In this document: positions 13,650 to 21,454 of the stretch, piece after piece
How positions within the stretch are numbered: position 1 is the stretch's first letter
Layout: each line of letters begins with the position of its first letter
Assembly (NCBI GenBank): GCA_030159075.1
Contig: BROG01000347.1
Coordinates: 455,501 to 519,500, forward strand
Direction of reading: 5' to 3'
Length of the DNA stretch: 64,000 bases
Source of the DNA: Atrina japonica
Taxonomy: Eukaryota; Mollusca; Bivalvia; Pterioida; Pinnidae
Notes under the pieces: model-generated
The model's database searches: none
Told to the model about the DNA's origin: nothing
The model's input: the letters and a program-made list of their open reading frames with translations, nothing else
Program-made: the position numbers and the translations under genes

Positions 13650-14713
13650 CCGACGACCAATAATTCCTCTCTGACGAAAGTTCTTTGCAGCGCCGGTTCC
13701 TTGAGATAATACACGTCGATACCCTGCATTCTAAAATGTCTATCTATTTCGTGTTTATCAACACTCCAGATTGTATCAGTGGCTCTTTTTTTACCACCTT
13801 CCAATTCACCCGGTTGATACAGATATCTTACTTTAGAAAAAGGGCTGATAGGTGGTTGAAATTTATCAACGGGTTCTACCTTTTCGGGTGGTTTGGTTTC
13901 TTTGTTAATTGCTTTTACGACTTCCGGTAATCGTTTTACCCATTCTCTGTTTCTGTCGTTAGATTTCATCTCTTGGTCGTATTGATAGGTAAACAGCTGT
14001 TCTCCCAGAGTTTTATTAAATCGTTCGACGATGGCTTGGTCGCGATGAATGTCTACTCTTCCTCTTCTTATTCTCACGTTGTGTTGAGACATTAATTTAG
14101 AGACGGCACCCATGAATTCACGACCCGGATCTACTTGTAATAATTTTGGAAACGTTAAACGTCTTCCGTAATTTTTTTCGAAAGCATCGGCCACTTCTTT
14201 ACTGTCTTTGGTCGTTAAAGGTTCCGCTTCTTTGTATCTAGTACCCACGTCTACCACCGTTAACGCGTATTTATAAGTTTTTCTACCCACTTTATCGTGT
14301 GGTAAAAACAATAGATCGGCTTGGTGAGTGTCGTTTTCTTCCGCGTTTTCGAATTTAGGTCGCACGATTTTCTTGGGTGCGGGTAGATAGATTTGCCAAA
14401 CGTCTTGGTTTTTCAGGAAATCGAACGGTTCTGGAGGCATCTTCTCTTCTCCCATCATCTGCGAGTATAGAGACATTGCGGCATCCACTTCTTTATAAGT
14501 GTATAACGCATGTCCTTCTTTTTTCAATCTCTCGTTTAAAAAATCTAATCTTTTCGCACGTTTGTGATTCCATGCGTCTCTGGCTATGGTCAGTTTTTCC
14601 ATGGCTTCATCGTGTCGCTTTTGCTCGTCGTGATTCGAAAATAAAAATTGCGATCCAGAAAAGGCTAAGGCGTTTACCAATGCACCACCTATCATCATCG
14701 CTATCGTTGCCAT
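13646..14713 (-). CDS. INT: Retroviral-type integrase with an unusual N-terminal fusion
   Basis: This 355-residue open frame should catalyse insertion of the element. The catalytic core spans about residues 105-245, with D133 (HQADLLFLP), D195 (QVDPGREFMG) and E230 (RDQAIVERFN). The last two are 34 residues apart, the usual DDE spacing for retroviral-type integrases. A C-terminal beta-rich region (RYLYQPGELEGG, residues 296-307, onward) fits the family. The first 80-95 residues are different: a hydrophobic stretch at 3-25 followed by a charged helical segment (RHDEAMEKL, KRAKRLDFLNERL). In my recollection this resembles a separate small Polinton protein, so this looks like two neighbouring genes fused, with the normal integrase N-terminal domain missing. 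The ATG follows AATTTAAAA. No frame break is seen. Confidence 0.93.
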   Translation of the reverse strand: MATIAMMIGGALVNALAFSGSQFLFSNHDEQKRHDEAMEKLTIARDAWNHKRAKRLDFLNERLKKEGHALYTYKEVDAAMSLYSQMMGEEKMPPEPFDFLKNQDVWQIYLPAPKKIVRPKFENAEENDTHQADLLFLPHDKVGRKTYKYALTVVDVGTRYKEAEPLTTKDSKEVADAFEKNYGRRLTFPKLLQVDPGREFMGAVSKLMSQHNVRIRRGRVDIHRDQAIVERFNKTLGEQLFTYQYDQEMKSNDRNREWVKRLPEVVKAINKETKPPEKVEPVDKFQPPISPFSKVRYLYQPGELEGGKKRATDTIWSVDKHEIDRHFRMQGIDVYYLKEPALQRTFVREELLVVG

Positions 14714-14731
14714 TTTTAAATTATATATTTT

Positions 14732-14970
14732 TTATTTCATGATATCCGCTGGAATGATTCCCTTTTTGACCAACATGTCCTTGGTGTAATTCGCCAATGC
14801 AAACTCGCCAATGCAAACTCGAGGATGAGCATTCCGAAATCCTTTAATTCGAAATCCAGCTTAGGGGCTGGCATCTTTAAAAATTTCTTGGATAATTGCG
14901 CATATCCGATGGCAATCCCCGTACTGACGGTTGCGTGATACGCAGTATTCACTAAATCTTTCTCACTCAT
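14732..14970 (-). pseudogene. Small Polinton membrane-associated protein, broken by a 14-bp duplication
   Basis: The start MSEKDLVNTAYHATVSTG (ATG at 14970-14968) follows ATTAAAAAG. The first 50 or so residues include a weakly hydrophobic segment and AIGYAQLSKKF. A 14-bp direct repeat (CGCCAATGCAAACT twice, about 14796-14824) shifts the frame so that the reading ends at 14737. The family-like C-terminus (LVKKGIIPADI) is found in the neighbouring frame, which stops at 14732. Small proteins of this kind are common next to the Polinton integrase, and their role is unknown to me. The longer open frame starting at 15117 is an out-of-frame extension into the next gene and is not used here. Confidence 0.7.
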
Positions 14971-14993
14971 CTTTTTAATAAGAGAGAATTTTT

Positions 14994-15287
14994 TTAAAAA
15001 CATTTCATGAATGTTGGGTTTTGATTCTGTTTTTGTTTCACTTTTGGTTCCACTTCTGGTTTTTTTACGTAGGTCAGAAATCCGACAACCATAAGTCCAC
15101 CAACTAACCATTTCCAATTACCATTTTGCATTGCATCTGCATTTTGCATTGCATTTGCATTTGCATTACTCGTCACTTTTGCAATTTTGCGTTTCTCCCA
15201 TCCCTGTTTTGCAGCTTTCATCCGTTTTTCCTTCTTCGATTGTTGTATTTCTTCCTCCTTCGACTTCAGTATTTCTTCCGGATTCAT
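14994..15287 (-). CDS. Small Polinton single-pass membrane protein
   Basis: The 97-residue frame has a strongly charged N-terminal helix (EEILKSKEEEIQQSKKEKR), an Asn/Ala/Met/Gln-rich linker caused by a short repeated ATGCAAAATGC word, and one hydrophobic segment (WLVGGLMVVGFLTYV, about residues 60-74), followed by a basic tail. It overlaps the end of the upstream gene by 122 nt in another frame. Charged-helix plus single-span proteins occur at this place in other Polintons from memory; the function is unknown. The low-complexity linker may be recent slippage. Confidence 0.6.
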   Translation of the reverse strand: MNPEEILKSKEEEIQQSKKEKRMKAAKQGWEKRKIAKVTSNANANAMQNADAMQNGNWKWLVGGLMVVGFLTYVKKPEVEPKVKQKQNQNPTFMKCF

Positions 15288-15732
15288 CTTTTTCTATATC
15301 ATTAGATTTTTTAAATCCGACAATGTGACGACTAGAAATGGTGGCTATACTCATCGGCGCTATTAGCGATCCGTATTTGTAATATAAATTACAACACATT
15401 TCGCAGATGGCATTGTCTAAGAAAGGGTCTTCGTTCAATTCCTCTATCATTTGAGGCTCGTCTTTGAGGTCGAAAAAATGTTTAAGTCCTTGCGAATATA
15501 GATGGATGAGGGAATTTGCTATCGATTTGGTCATGCGCATGCCGAGTCGGGGGTTTAATAGACGATTCAAAGTTTCAACCTCCTTGCCGTTCATCTTTTC
15601 CAACTCGGAAGGTGTCACGTCTTTTCCTAAAAAATGACGCGCACGTCCAGAACTGATGATGGCCGATAATCTATCTTTGACAGATATATCATTGCTGGGT
15701 ATATCATTTGCTAATGCATCATCTACATTCAT
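15166..15732 (-). CDS. Conserved Polinton hypothetical protein
   Basis: The 188-residue frame starts after ATATTTAAAAAAAC. Residues 20-135 look folded and helical and contain SGRARHFLGKDVTPSELEKM, then RLGMRMTKSIANSLIHLYSQ, then EDPFLDNAICEMCCNLYYKY and LIAPMSIATISSRH. I recognise this order of motifs as a conserved uncharacterised Polinton family. The last 45 residues are acidic and repetitive (GRNTEVEGGRNTTIEEG) and overlap the next gene, so the real conserved protein may end earlier. No catalytic motif is seen. A virion or assembly role is possible but is inference. Confidence 0.72.
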   Translation of the reverse strand: MNVDDALANDIPSNDISVKDRLSAIISSGRARHFLGKDVTPSELEKMNGKEVETLNRLLNPRLGMRMTKSIANSLIHLYSQGLKHFFDLKDEPQMIEELNEDPFLDNAICEMCCNLYYKYGSLIAPMSIATISSRHIVGFKKSNDIEKDESGRNTEVEGGRNTTIEEGKTDESCKTGMGETQNCKSDE

Positions 15733-15807
15733 GTTTTTTTAAATATACATTTTTTATATTTTGTAAAAAATATTTTTACAAAATACATTTTTGTAGAAAA
15801 AATATCT

Positions 15808-16485
15808 TTATTCTGTATCGGAATCTAAGTCTAAGTCTTCGGCCAAATCCGGTAGACGATCAACGTCAAATGTTTTGATGACGCATGCCTGGTTTAAAAT
15901 GTTTTGTACGGATACGACGGTAGTACTGACATAAACGCTTTCTATATGTAAAGATCCAATTGCCAAACATCGTTTTTTCACGTAATTGAGGGGATCGGTT
16001 TCAACGAGTCGGTTTTTATCTTTCGGGTCGTCTTCTGTTCTCCTTCTATAAAAAATAGGTATTGTTTTTCTATCTTTATCGATTTTCACTTTCTGGTATA
16101 TAACAAGGTTTCCGTTTTTATTTTTTTTGACAATAGTTATATCATTGGTATCAATGGGGGATTTTCTACCTCCTTTTTTCAATTCCGGTGCGAGTTCATC
16201 TATTTTCGTTCTTAAAAAGGTCTTAATTTTTTCCATCATATCGGTAAATTCTTTTTCACATTTAAAATTCATAGAATAATCGCGTAACTTTTCAGTAGAA
16301 GCGTCCTTATTTTCCCACAATCCGGACGATTCCGTTTTGGGTGTGCGTATAACTAACGGTCCTACTCCGTCCGAATACTTATAGTTGATGTAAACTTTTT
16401 GATAACGTACTGGTTTCTTACCCACAAAATGGTTTCCAATTCTTAAATTTTTTTCGTCAAAGTTCTCAATTGTCACAAATCCCAT
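15808..16485 (-). CDS. Polinton protein, possibly a viral-type ssDNA-binding protein
   Basis: An intact 225-residue frame. It is beta-rich in the first third (RYQKVYINYKYSDGVGPLVI, then IRTPKTESSGLW), has a helical middle (EKEFTDMMEKIKTFLRTKI), a basic patch, then a second strand-rich part (RCLAIGSLHIESVYVSTTVV) and a very acidic C-terminus (DLAEDLDLDSDTE). The combination of a two-part OB-like beta domain with an acidic tail is typical of viral single-strand DNA-binding proteins, and related-looking proteins occur in Polinton-like viruses. This is a fold-level guess without a diagnostic motif. Its upstream region is AT-rich with TTATAAAAAG before the ATG. Confidence 0.55.
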   Translation of the reverse strand: MGFVTIENFDEKNLRIGNHFVGKKPVRYQKVYINYKYSDGVGPLVIRTPKTESSGLWENKDASTEKLRDYSMNFKCEKEFTDMMEKIKTFLRTKIDELAPELKKGGRKSPIDTNDITIVKKNKNGNLVIYQKVKIDKDRKTIPIFYRRRTEDDPKDKNRLVETDPLNYVKKRCLAIGSLHIESVYVSTTVVSVQNILNQACVIKTFDVDRLPDLAEDLDLDSDTE

Positions 16486-16533
16486 TATTTACTTTTTATA
16501 ATGAAAAATTTTCTTTAATTCAATTTTATTTTT

Positions 16534-16686
16534 TCAAAAAGATCGTAAAATTGTTCTTAACCATTTTTCCGTTCTGTGATAACGTTCTAAGCGTAAAATA
16601 TATAATATCGTGGATAATATTAGCAAAACCCATAAAACGATAAACGACAGCAACACGAACAGTAATATCTCGGTAAAACGTTTCAT
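16534..16686 (-). CDS. 50-residue single-pass membrane protein
   Basis: A short gene. The ATG at 16686-16684 follows TTTTTTAAAAC, the usual upstream pattern in this element. Residues 6-30 (EILLFVLLSFIVLWVLLILS and on) form one long hydrophobic span. The C-terminal 20 residues are basic (RLERYHRTEKWLRTILRSF). It lies in a gap of about 250 bp between two larger genes, and no other frame there makes a sensible protein. Small viral membrane proteins often look like this, but I do not recognise a named family. Confidence 0.65.
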   Translation of the reverse strand: MKRFTEILLFVLLSFIVLWVLLILSTILYILRLERYHRTEKWLRTILRSF

Positions 16687-16740
16687 GTTTTAAAAAATGA
16701 ATTTTGTTAAATAACTTAAAATATATTTTATAAATATAAA

Positions 16741-17073
16741 ATGTATATTTCATTGGACAAGATGTTTAACGAACGTGGGATAAAACAGATTTTAATGAAC
16801 GACGATATACAGTGTCAACAGGTGAGCAACCAAGTGTTAATTTATTGGCCTGAAGACACACTAACGTGTCAAATGCCGCGCATACGTAGAAAATACCCGT
16901 GTAAACACTCGGTCATCGCGAACTCGTTGTTGTGTAGCATTCATCACAATTACGTGAAAAAGCGTGGAATCGATACGTTGAAATATTGTACCTCTTGTCG
17001 AAAATGGATGACAAATAACACTAAAAACGAAACGTGTTATACGTGTGGAGGAAAAGAACGCGCAGACGAATGA
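16741..17073 (+). CDS. Zinc-ribbon-like small protein
   Basis: A 110-residue frame on the plus strand, divergent from the membrane protein before it; an alternative start is M8. Likely metal ligands are C54/H56, C65/H68/H69, and a ribbon pair C83-x2-C86 and C99-x2-C102. After the TGA stop at 17071-17073 the same frame continues for 17 codons to a TAG at 17125-17127 and reads RKRGRPKK, a classic AT-hook. The ancestral protein may therefore have been longer and DNA-binding. A transcription-factor role for late element genes is plausible by analogy with viral zinc-ribbon factors, but unproven. Confidence 0.65.
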   Translation: MYISLDKMFNERGIKQILMNDDIQCQQVSNQVLIYWPEDTLTCQMPRIRRKYPCKHSVIANSLLCSIHHNYVKKRGIDTLKYCTSCRKWMTNNTKNETCYTCGGKERADE

Positions 17074-17165
17074 CATAAAACGCATAAAAGGTCCGATAGA
17101 AAACGCGGACGTCCTAAGAAAAATTAGATGATTTTTAAAGCATATTTTGTCTTAAAAATCTAAAG

Positions 17166-17747
17166 TTATCGAGAAGCGGAATTGTTTACAAGCTCTAGGA
17201 GCTTCTTGCGTAAATCCTCCGTTTCTTTGTCCGTCTCCTTTTTTTGGACCTTGTGGGAAGAATAGAGTTTATCTTTCATCTCGTGATATTTGGTCAACTC
17301 GTGGGATACGGTGGCAAATTCTTCGTCCGAGATCTTCCCATCCTCGAGTGCTCGACTCACCAAATCCGATATCGAATTAAGCTTACTCTCCGCGAGTTTA
17401 GTGATCTTGAGGTGTTTTTCCGATTTTCTCAGCAGTAATCGTCTTATCCCTTTCATAGCTAACCCTATCGAACCTACGGTCAAGGCTACAATTTGGAGAG
17501 GTAGTCCTGCGATGGGAATGAGAAATCCAAGTCCACCAACGACAATACCTCCCGAAATGAGGGCCGCGTCGACGCCGTCTGCGCTATTCACCGTTCGTTT
17601 ATACTTTTTATGGATACTCTTCCGCGTTTCTATCTCTCGACGAAACGTCTGTTCGATTTCGCCGATTCGTTTTAAACGATATTGTTGCGGATCGCTTTCT
17701 AATGGCGGATCGTTTTCTAACGTTGGGTATAATCGGTTTTTACTCAT
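17166..17747 (-). CDS. Polinton two-helix membrane protein with coiled coil
   Basis: An intact 193-residue frame with ATG after GTTTTAAAAAAG. Order of parts: a charged helical N-terminus (residues 20-55), two adjacent hydrophobic helices (about 62-80 and 82-99, rich in Gly/Ile/Leu), a basic turn (RRLLLRKSEKH), then a long charged helix with KLAESKLNSISDLVSRAL and DGKISDEEF. I recognise this layout as a common conserved Polinton gene of unknown function. The arrangement of two membrane helices followed by a cytosolic coiled coil resembles SLATT-type proteins, though I would not claim homology. Confidence 0.75.
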   Translation of the reverse strand: MSKNRLYPTLENDPPLESDPQQYRLKRIGEIEQTFRREIETRKSIHKKYKRTVNSADGVDAALISGGIVVGGLGFLIPIAGLPLQIVALTVGSIGLAMKGIRRLLLRKSEKHLKITKLAESKLNSISDLVSRALEDGKISDEEFATVSHELTKYHEMKDKLYSSHKVQKKETDKETEDLRKKLLELVNNSASR

Positions 17748-17772
17748 CCTTTTTTAAAACGTAAAATATTTT

Positions 17773-18138
17773 TTAAATGTCTAATACAATAACCCCATTG
17801 ATGGTCCCCGCTTTGGAACCTTTATTCACCCCAAAATTTAGAACGTCGCCCGATGTCACCCGTAATGGAGGATTCAACGTTACGACGTCGCCGTTTTTCG
17901 TTCGACGTCGTTCAAGATTAACGTCACGTTTAATTCACCCAAAAGTCCGAGTCTAAACAGCAAACCGTCGACTAATATCTTAACACCCGTCGATTTGAGT
18001 CTTCCGTTTTTGACGTCGAATTGAAAAGTGTTCATGACGCGTCGGTTTTTGGTCAACCTCTTCTTTAATGTCTTTCAAAAGTTCTACCGCCAGTTCTTCC
18101 CTTTCTAAGTCTTCGTGATAAAATCCCGACATAGACAT
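17773..18138 (-). pseudogene. Small beta-rich Polinton protein, two frame breaks
   Basis: The ATG at 18138 follows ACAATAAAAAGG. Three reading pieces in a row look like one protein of about 120 residues: an acidic helical start (HEDLEREELAVELLKDI), a beta-rich middle (FQFDVKNGRLKSTGVKILV, then LLFRLGLLGELNVTL), and an end (VVTLNPPLRVTSG, then VNKGSKAGTINGVIVLDI). The frame changes fall at two AAAAA runs (minus strand), near 18045-18050 and near 17905. The compact all-beta look would suit a minor capsid or spike-like part, but I do not recognise the family with certainty. Its start lies 6 bp from the end of the upstream gene. Confidence 0.55.
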
Positions 18139-18143
18139 CCTTT

Positions 18144-18807
18144 TTATTGTTTTAAAATTTTCTTAAATTCTAAGAGCACGTGAATGGGATAACCGTGATT
18201 ATCGACGAGTTCTCCATTTTCGTCTTTTATGTCTACCGTTAATTCCGTGATGCGGTCGCGTTTCAACCTTAAAAAATAGGATGTTCGACGTCTTCGGTAT
18301 ACAACTCGGAAAATTTCACGTTGGGACACGGCAGGTGTTTGACGACATCGTTCGGTTGCCCGTTTTCAAAAATGTCTTCCTCGGCAAGTTCTTTTAGATG
18401 AACATTAAGTAGTCGCAGTGGTTGCAGGTTTATGCTATTTCTCGGGATGATAGTACCGACGAAATTACCATTTTCACCTATTCCGAGAATCTTATTGAGT
18501 TCCGGTGGAATCCGTAACAAAGTAGACGAGTCGCCCTCGATTCTTACTCTCATCGTATTTTTATCCAATACTATTTTCTTGAGATATTTCATGAGAATTC
18601 GTTGTATGTCTTTGAACGTGTACGACCCGGCGTTCACGGTAGAGATTTTCGGTTTATCGCGTGTTGTATGAAAATATCTTTCTTTATGTTGTATAAACCG
18701 TTCCAAAAATGAATGGATTTTACCCCCACATACCAGTCGTTGTTCGTGTTATCGATATATCGAGACAATTTTACAGGTTTACCGATTTCCGCGACGGGAT
18801 GAAACAT
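18144..18807 (-). pseudogene. Polinton structural-protein candidate, two frame breaks
   Basis: The ATG at 18807 follows TTATAAAAAAAAC. Reading pieces: about 18807-18690 (NDWYVGVKSIHFWNGLY), 18700-18269 (TVNAGSYTFKDIQRILMKYL, later GNFVGTIIPRNSINLQPLRL), and about 18300-18144 (ITELTVDIKDENGELV, then PIHVLLEF). The second break is at a run of six T on the minus strand (18277-18282). The motif order matches a widespread uncharacterised Polinton protein in which a beta-rich N-terminus begins with a WxVGxxxI-type strand and the end has a conserved IxDxxG strand. A minor capsid or penton role is my guess. It is divergent from the next gene with only 36 bp between the two ATGs. Confidence 0.6.
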
Positions 18808-18843
18808 GTTTTTTTTATAACTATTTTATTTTTTAAATAAAAG
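18808..18843. promoter_or_regulatory. Divergent intergenic promoter region
   Basis: The 36-bp gap between two divergent ATGs is almost pure A/T and contains TTATAACTATTTTATT and TTTTTAAATAAAAG. Any promoters for both genes must lie here or inside the opposite gene. Confidence 0.5.
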
Positions 18844-19909
18844 ATGAACGTTTACGAATACAAAAAGGATTTGAACTTGTCGTCTTTCGACGTCTACGTC
18901 AATACGACCAAAAAATTTCGCGCGTCGTTCGAGAATATTTTCGTCAAGTATAATAACCCGGACATCTTCGAAGACGGAACCCAAAAATATTACAACATGT
19001 TAGCGCGGTGGTACCAGCATTCCATAATGGGATTTTGGCAAAACCAGTTAAATTTCGCGGTGTGGTGTGCCACCACCGGATGCGGTGTGACATTGGAAAT
19101 GGGTAACGACAAACTGTCAACATCGTTTTTTCAATTTCACGTTTACTATCAAATCAGAAGGATCTTAAAGGAGATCGCCGTCCCATTGCCCAGCGATTCC
19201 GATTTCAATCATTACACGAACAACATGGATGTTTCGGCTTACGAACGAATCTGTCGCGAATTTGGTGTGTCGGTCGACACAGATTGGAAAATAAAAGGAA
19301 CCATCTTCGGAAATATATAATACGAAATGGTCCACGTTCATCGCGAATCGTTCGGATGGATTCACACTTCCAGGTCTGGCCAGATTGGACGCTTCCATTC
19401 GCGTTTTTGCCTGGGCCATTTTGGGTGCTCAAGGTCAAACGAGGGCTTCGATAGTAGATTCCGGTGCCACCTCGCTCGACGCGCAGAAACAATTTTTATT
19501 CAATGTCGAGGATGCTATTAATAGACCTCTCGATTTACCGGCTGATATTTCTCGCTACGAAAATTGTTTAAAATATGCGAATTCCAAGCTCGATTTTGTC
19601 ATCCATCCGGGACTTTACATGTTACCCAGCAACATGGAGCTGAAAATCGATAAAAATATCGTCGATTATAATAACGAAATCTTGATCGCTCCCGAAAAGA
19701 CAAAACTAGGGATGAACATCGAACTTAACGCGAAAACGTTCACGTCACCTAAACAGATTAAACCAAAAGTATCACCTAAACAGATCATGTCTAAAGTAAC
19801 ACCTAAACAGATTAAACCATCACCACTACAAGACGATCACGAAAGTCAAAAGACTGCAATTTTCGCTCTATCGTTATTTTCTTTTCTTATCTTCGTCGAG
19901 TTTCGTTAA
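18844..19909 (+). pseudogene. Conserved Polinton protein with C-terminal membrane segment, one frame break
   Basis: Two pieces: 18844-19320 (158 residues) and about 19322-19909. The first contains FENIFVKYNNPDIFEDGTQ and WYQHSIMGFWQNQLNFAVW, then CATTGCGV. The second contains SDGFTLPGLARLDASIR, AWAILGAQGQTRA and GLYMLPSNMELKI, three repeats of a TPKQIKPK-like linker (about 19745-19825), and a last hydrophobic segment (AIFALSLFSFLIFV). I recognise this as one conserved uncharacterised Polinton gene. The frame changes at AAATATATAA (19311-19320). From memory, relatives have an extra stretch of some 40-60 residues at that point, so a short deletion may accompany the break. The gene ends tail to tail with the next gene through a 4-nt TTAA overlap. 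A virion membrane or capsid-linked role is possible. Confidence 0.68.
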
Positions 19910-21066
19910 TTCCACAGATGATCTCCCAACCAAACTGCAGTTTTACCGAGTGTCGATAAGATCCAGGAGACGATGGAAACTAATATACCGGGTAACGCTT
20001 CACCGAATTTAGTAGTCAATCTCGCGAGCAGTTTTCCGATCGAATCTAGTTGTTTCTTGCGCCATTCTTGTAATCCACCTTCTTTGTTCGGTGGTGGAGG
20101 AGGAGATGGTGGTTTAATCGGTTTGACGTCTGGTATCAACAATTCGACCAAAAAAGCTATCGTCATACCGATGGCTGTCAAGACGCTAAAATGGTGATTC
20201 CTTGTTCTTTAAACAGATTGGCGATTCTTTCTCTCAACGGAAGATTGTCGTCGAGTAACCCCTTGATCGACTCTTTTATAGTGTTCAATTGCGATTGCAA
20301 TTGACCGTTGAGAATAGCGATACTCTCGTTCACACCATCTAGTTCGTTTTGGGTTTTGGTTATCTCTCTCTCGACGCGTTCTCTGTCACCGGGATTGTTT
20401 TCGAGGTCTTCTTTCCATTGCGATAACGTTCGTTCTAATTCTACTTTTTTTATTCTTGAACACGTAATGAACCGCGAATGGTTTTTAAACTTTTATCTAA
20501 ACCCAACAATTCTCTCATGGGCAATTCGTGGTTTAAATCTTCTATACTTTCAGATAATCTCTCAATCCGTCGTCTAATCGTTTTACTCGCGTTTCGTCGC
20601 CTTCAAAAACCTTCATTTCTATTTCCTCTGCTATGGTGTTGACTTGACGTTCTACATTCCTTGCCTTTTTTGTTTCCGGAAGTTGTTCGAATAAACCTAG
20701 GTCTCTAACAAATTGTGTGTTCTCCATCTCTCTTAATGAACTTGGTTTGTAATATTCCTCGGTATTAGTTTTATAATTTAGTAAAATCTTTTTACCCTCC
20801 CTATTATAGGCATATAAATTACCTCTATCATCGGATGTAAATTTTAAGTTTTTATCGTTACCACCCGTTGCTTTTTTCCATTTGTCCACGAGTTCACTAG
20901 TTCTTAAACGTTCTCGTTGATCTCCTCGAGGATTGAGGAGAGGGTCTGGTAAGTCAAAATCATCCCTCTCGAGTGGTTCAGTATTATCCACAAGCGGGGT
21001 TTCATCCGTGGCATCTTGATCATCATCGTCGTAAACAGGGTTATCAAATACAACATCGTCATCCAT
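19906..21066 (-). pseudogene. Large acidic/coiled-coil Polinton membrane protein, three frame breaks
   Basis: The intact first piece (21066-20542, 174 residues) has a very acidic N-terminus (MDDDVVFDNPVYDDDDQD) and a folded-looking part (LKFTSDDRGNLYAYNREGKK). Downstream the protein continues in other frames as LPMRELLGLDKSLKTIRG, a coiled coil (KKVELERTLSQWKEDLE) and LFKEQGITI, and ends in 20181-19906 with a membrane segment, a Pro-rich linker (KPIKPPSPPPPP) and LPGILVSIVSWILSTLGKT. Breaks fall near 20560, at a run of seven A (minus strand, about 20450) and at TTTT near 20190. The order of parts is that of a well-known uncharacterised Polinton protein of about 380-400 residues, probably a structural or membrane-associated protein. 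The N-terminal 38 or so codons are duplicated downstream of the start (see 20947-21454). Confidence 0.72.
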
Positions 21067-21454
21067 GAATTTATAATCGATTTAAAAAATTTATATTATC
21101 TCTATAAAAACATGAATTACGGCGATATATTAAACCCCGATAGAAAATTAAGATTACCTCATGGTATAAAGGGTGGTAGACAATCCGTCACCATCTCACC
21201 TGGTAAGTCAAAATCATCCATCTCGAGTGGTTCAGTATTATCCACAAGCGGGGTTTCTTCCGTGGCATCTTGATCATCATCGTCGTAAACAGGGTTATCA
21301 AATACAACATCGTCATCCATGTTTTTATAATCGATTTAAAAAATTTATATTATATCTATAAAAACATGAATTACGGCGATATATTAAACCCTGATAGAAA
21401 ATTAAGATTACCGCATGGTATAAAGGGTGGTAGACAATCCGTCACCATCTCGCA
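20947..21454. repeat. 254-bp tandem duplication spanning a divergent promoter
   Basis: 20947-21200 repeats as 21201-21454 with a few substitutions. Each copy holds the 5' end of the minus-strand acidic gene, the AT-rich divergent intergenic region (ATCGATTTAAAAAATTTATA) and the first 28 or so codons of the capsid gene. The outer starts (21066 on - and 21366 on +) lead to full genes. The inner starts (about 21320 on - and 21111 on +) lead to truncated products. Confidence 0.95.

Noticed and set aside
14971..15117. N-terminal extension of the small protein at 14732-14970
   Set aside because: It is the neighbouring membrane-protein gene read in the wrong frame.
16526..16753. 75-codon open frame on the minus strand
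   Set aside because: A shadow of the 50-residue membrane protein in another frame; the latter has the better start context and composition.
21270..21365. Extended N-terminus for the capsid protein
   Set aside because: The extra residues are translated AT-rich promoter; the conserved start MNYGDILNPDRK at 21366 follows the usual upstream word.
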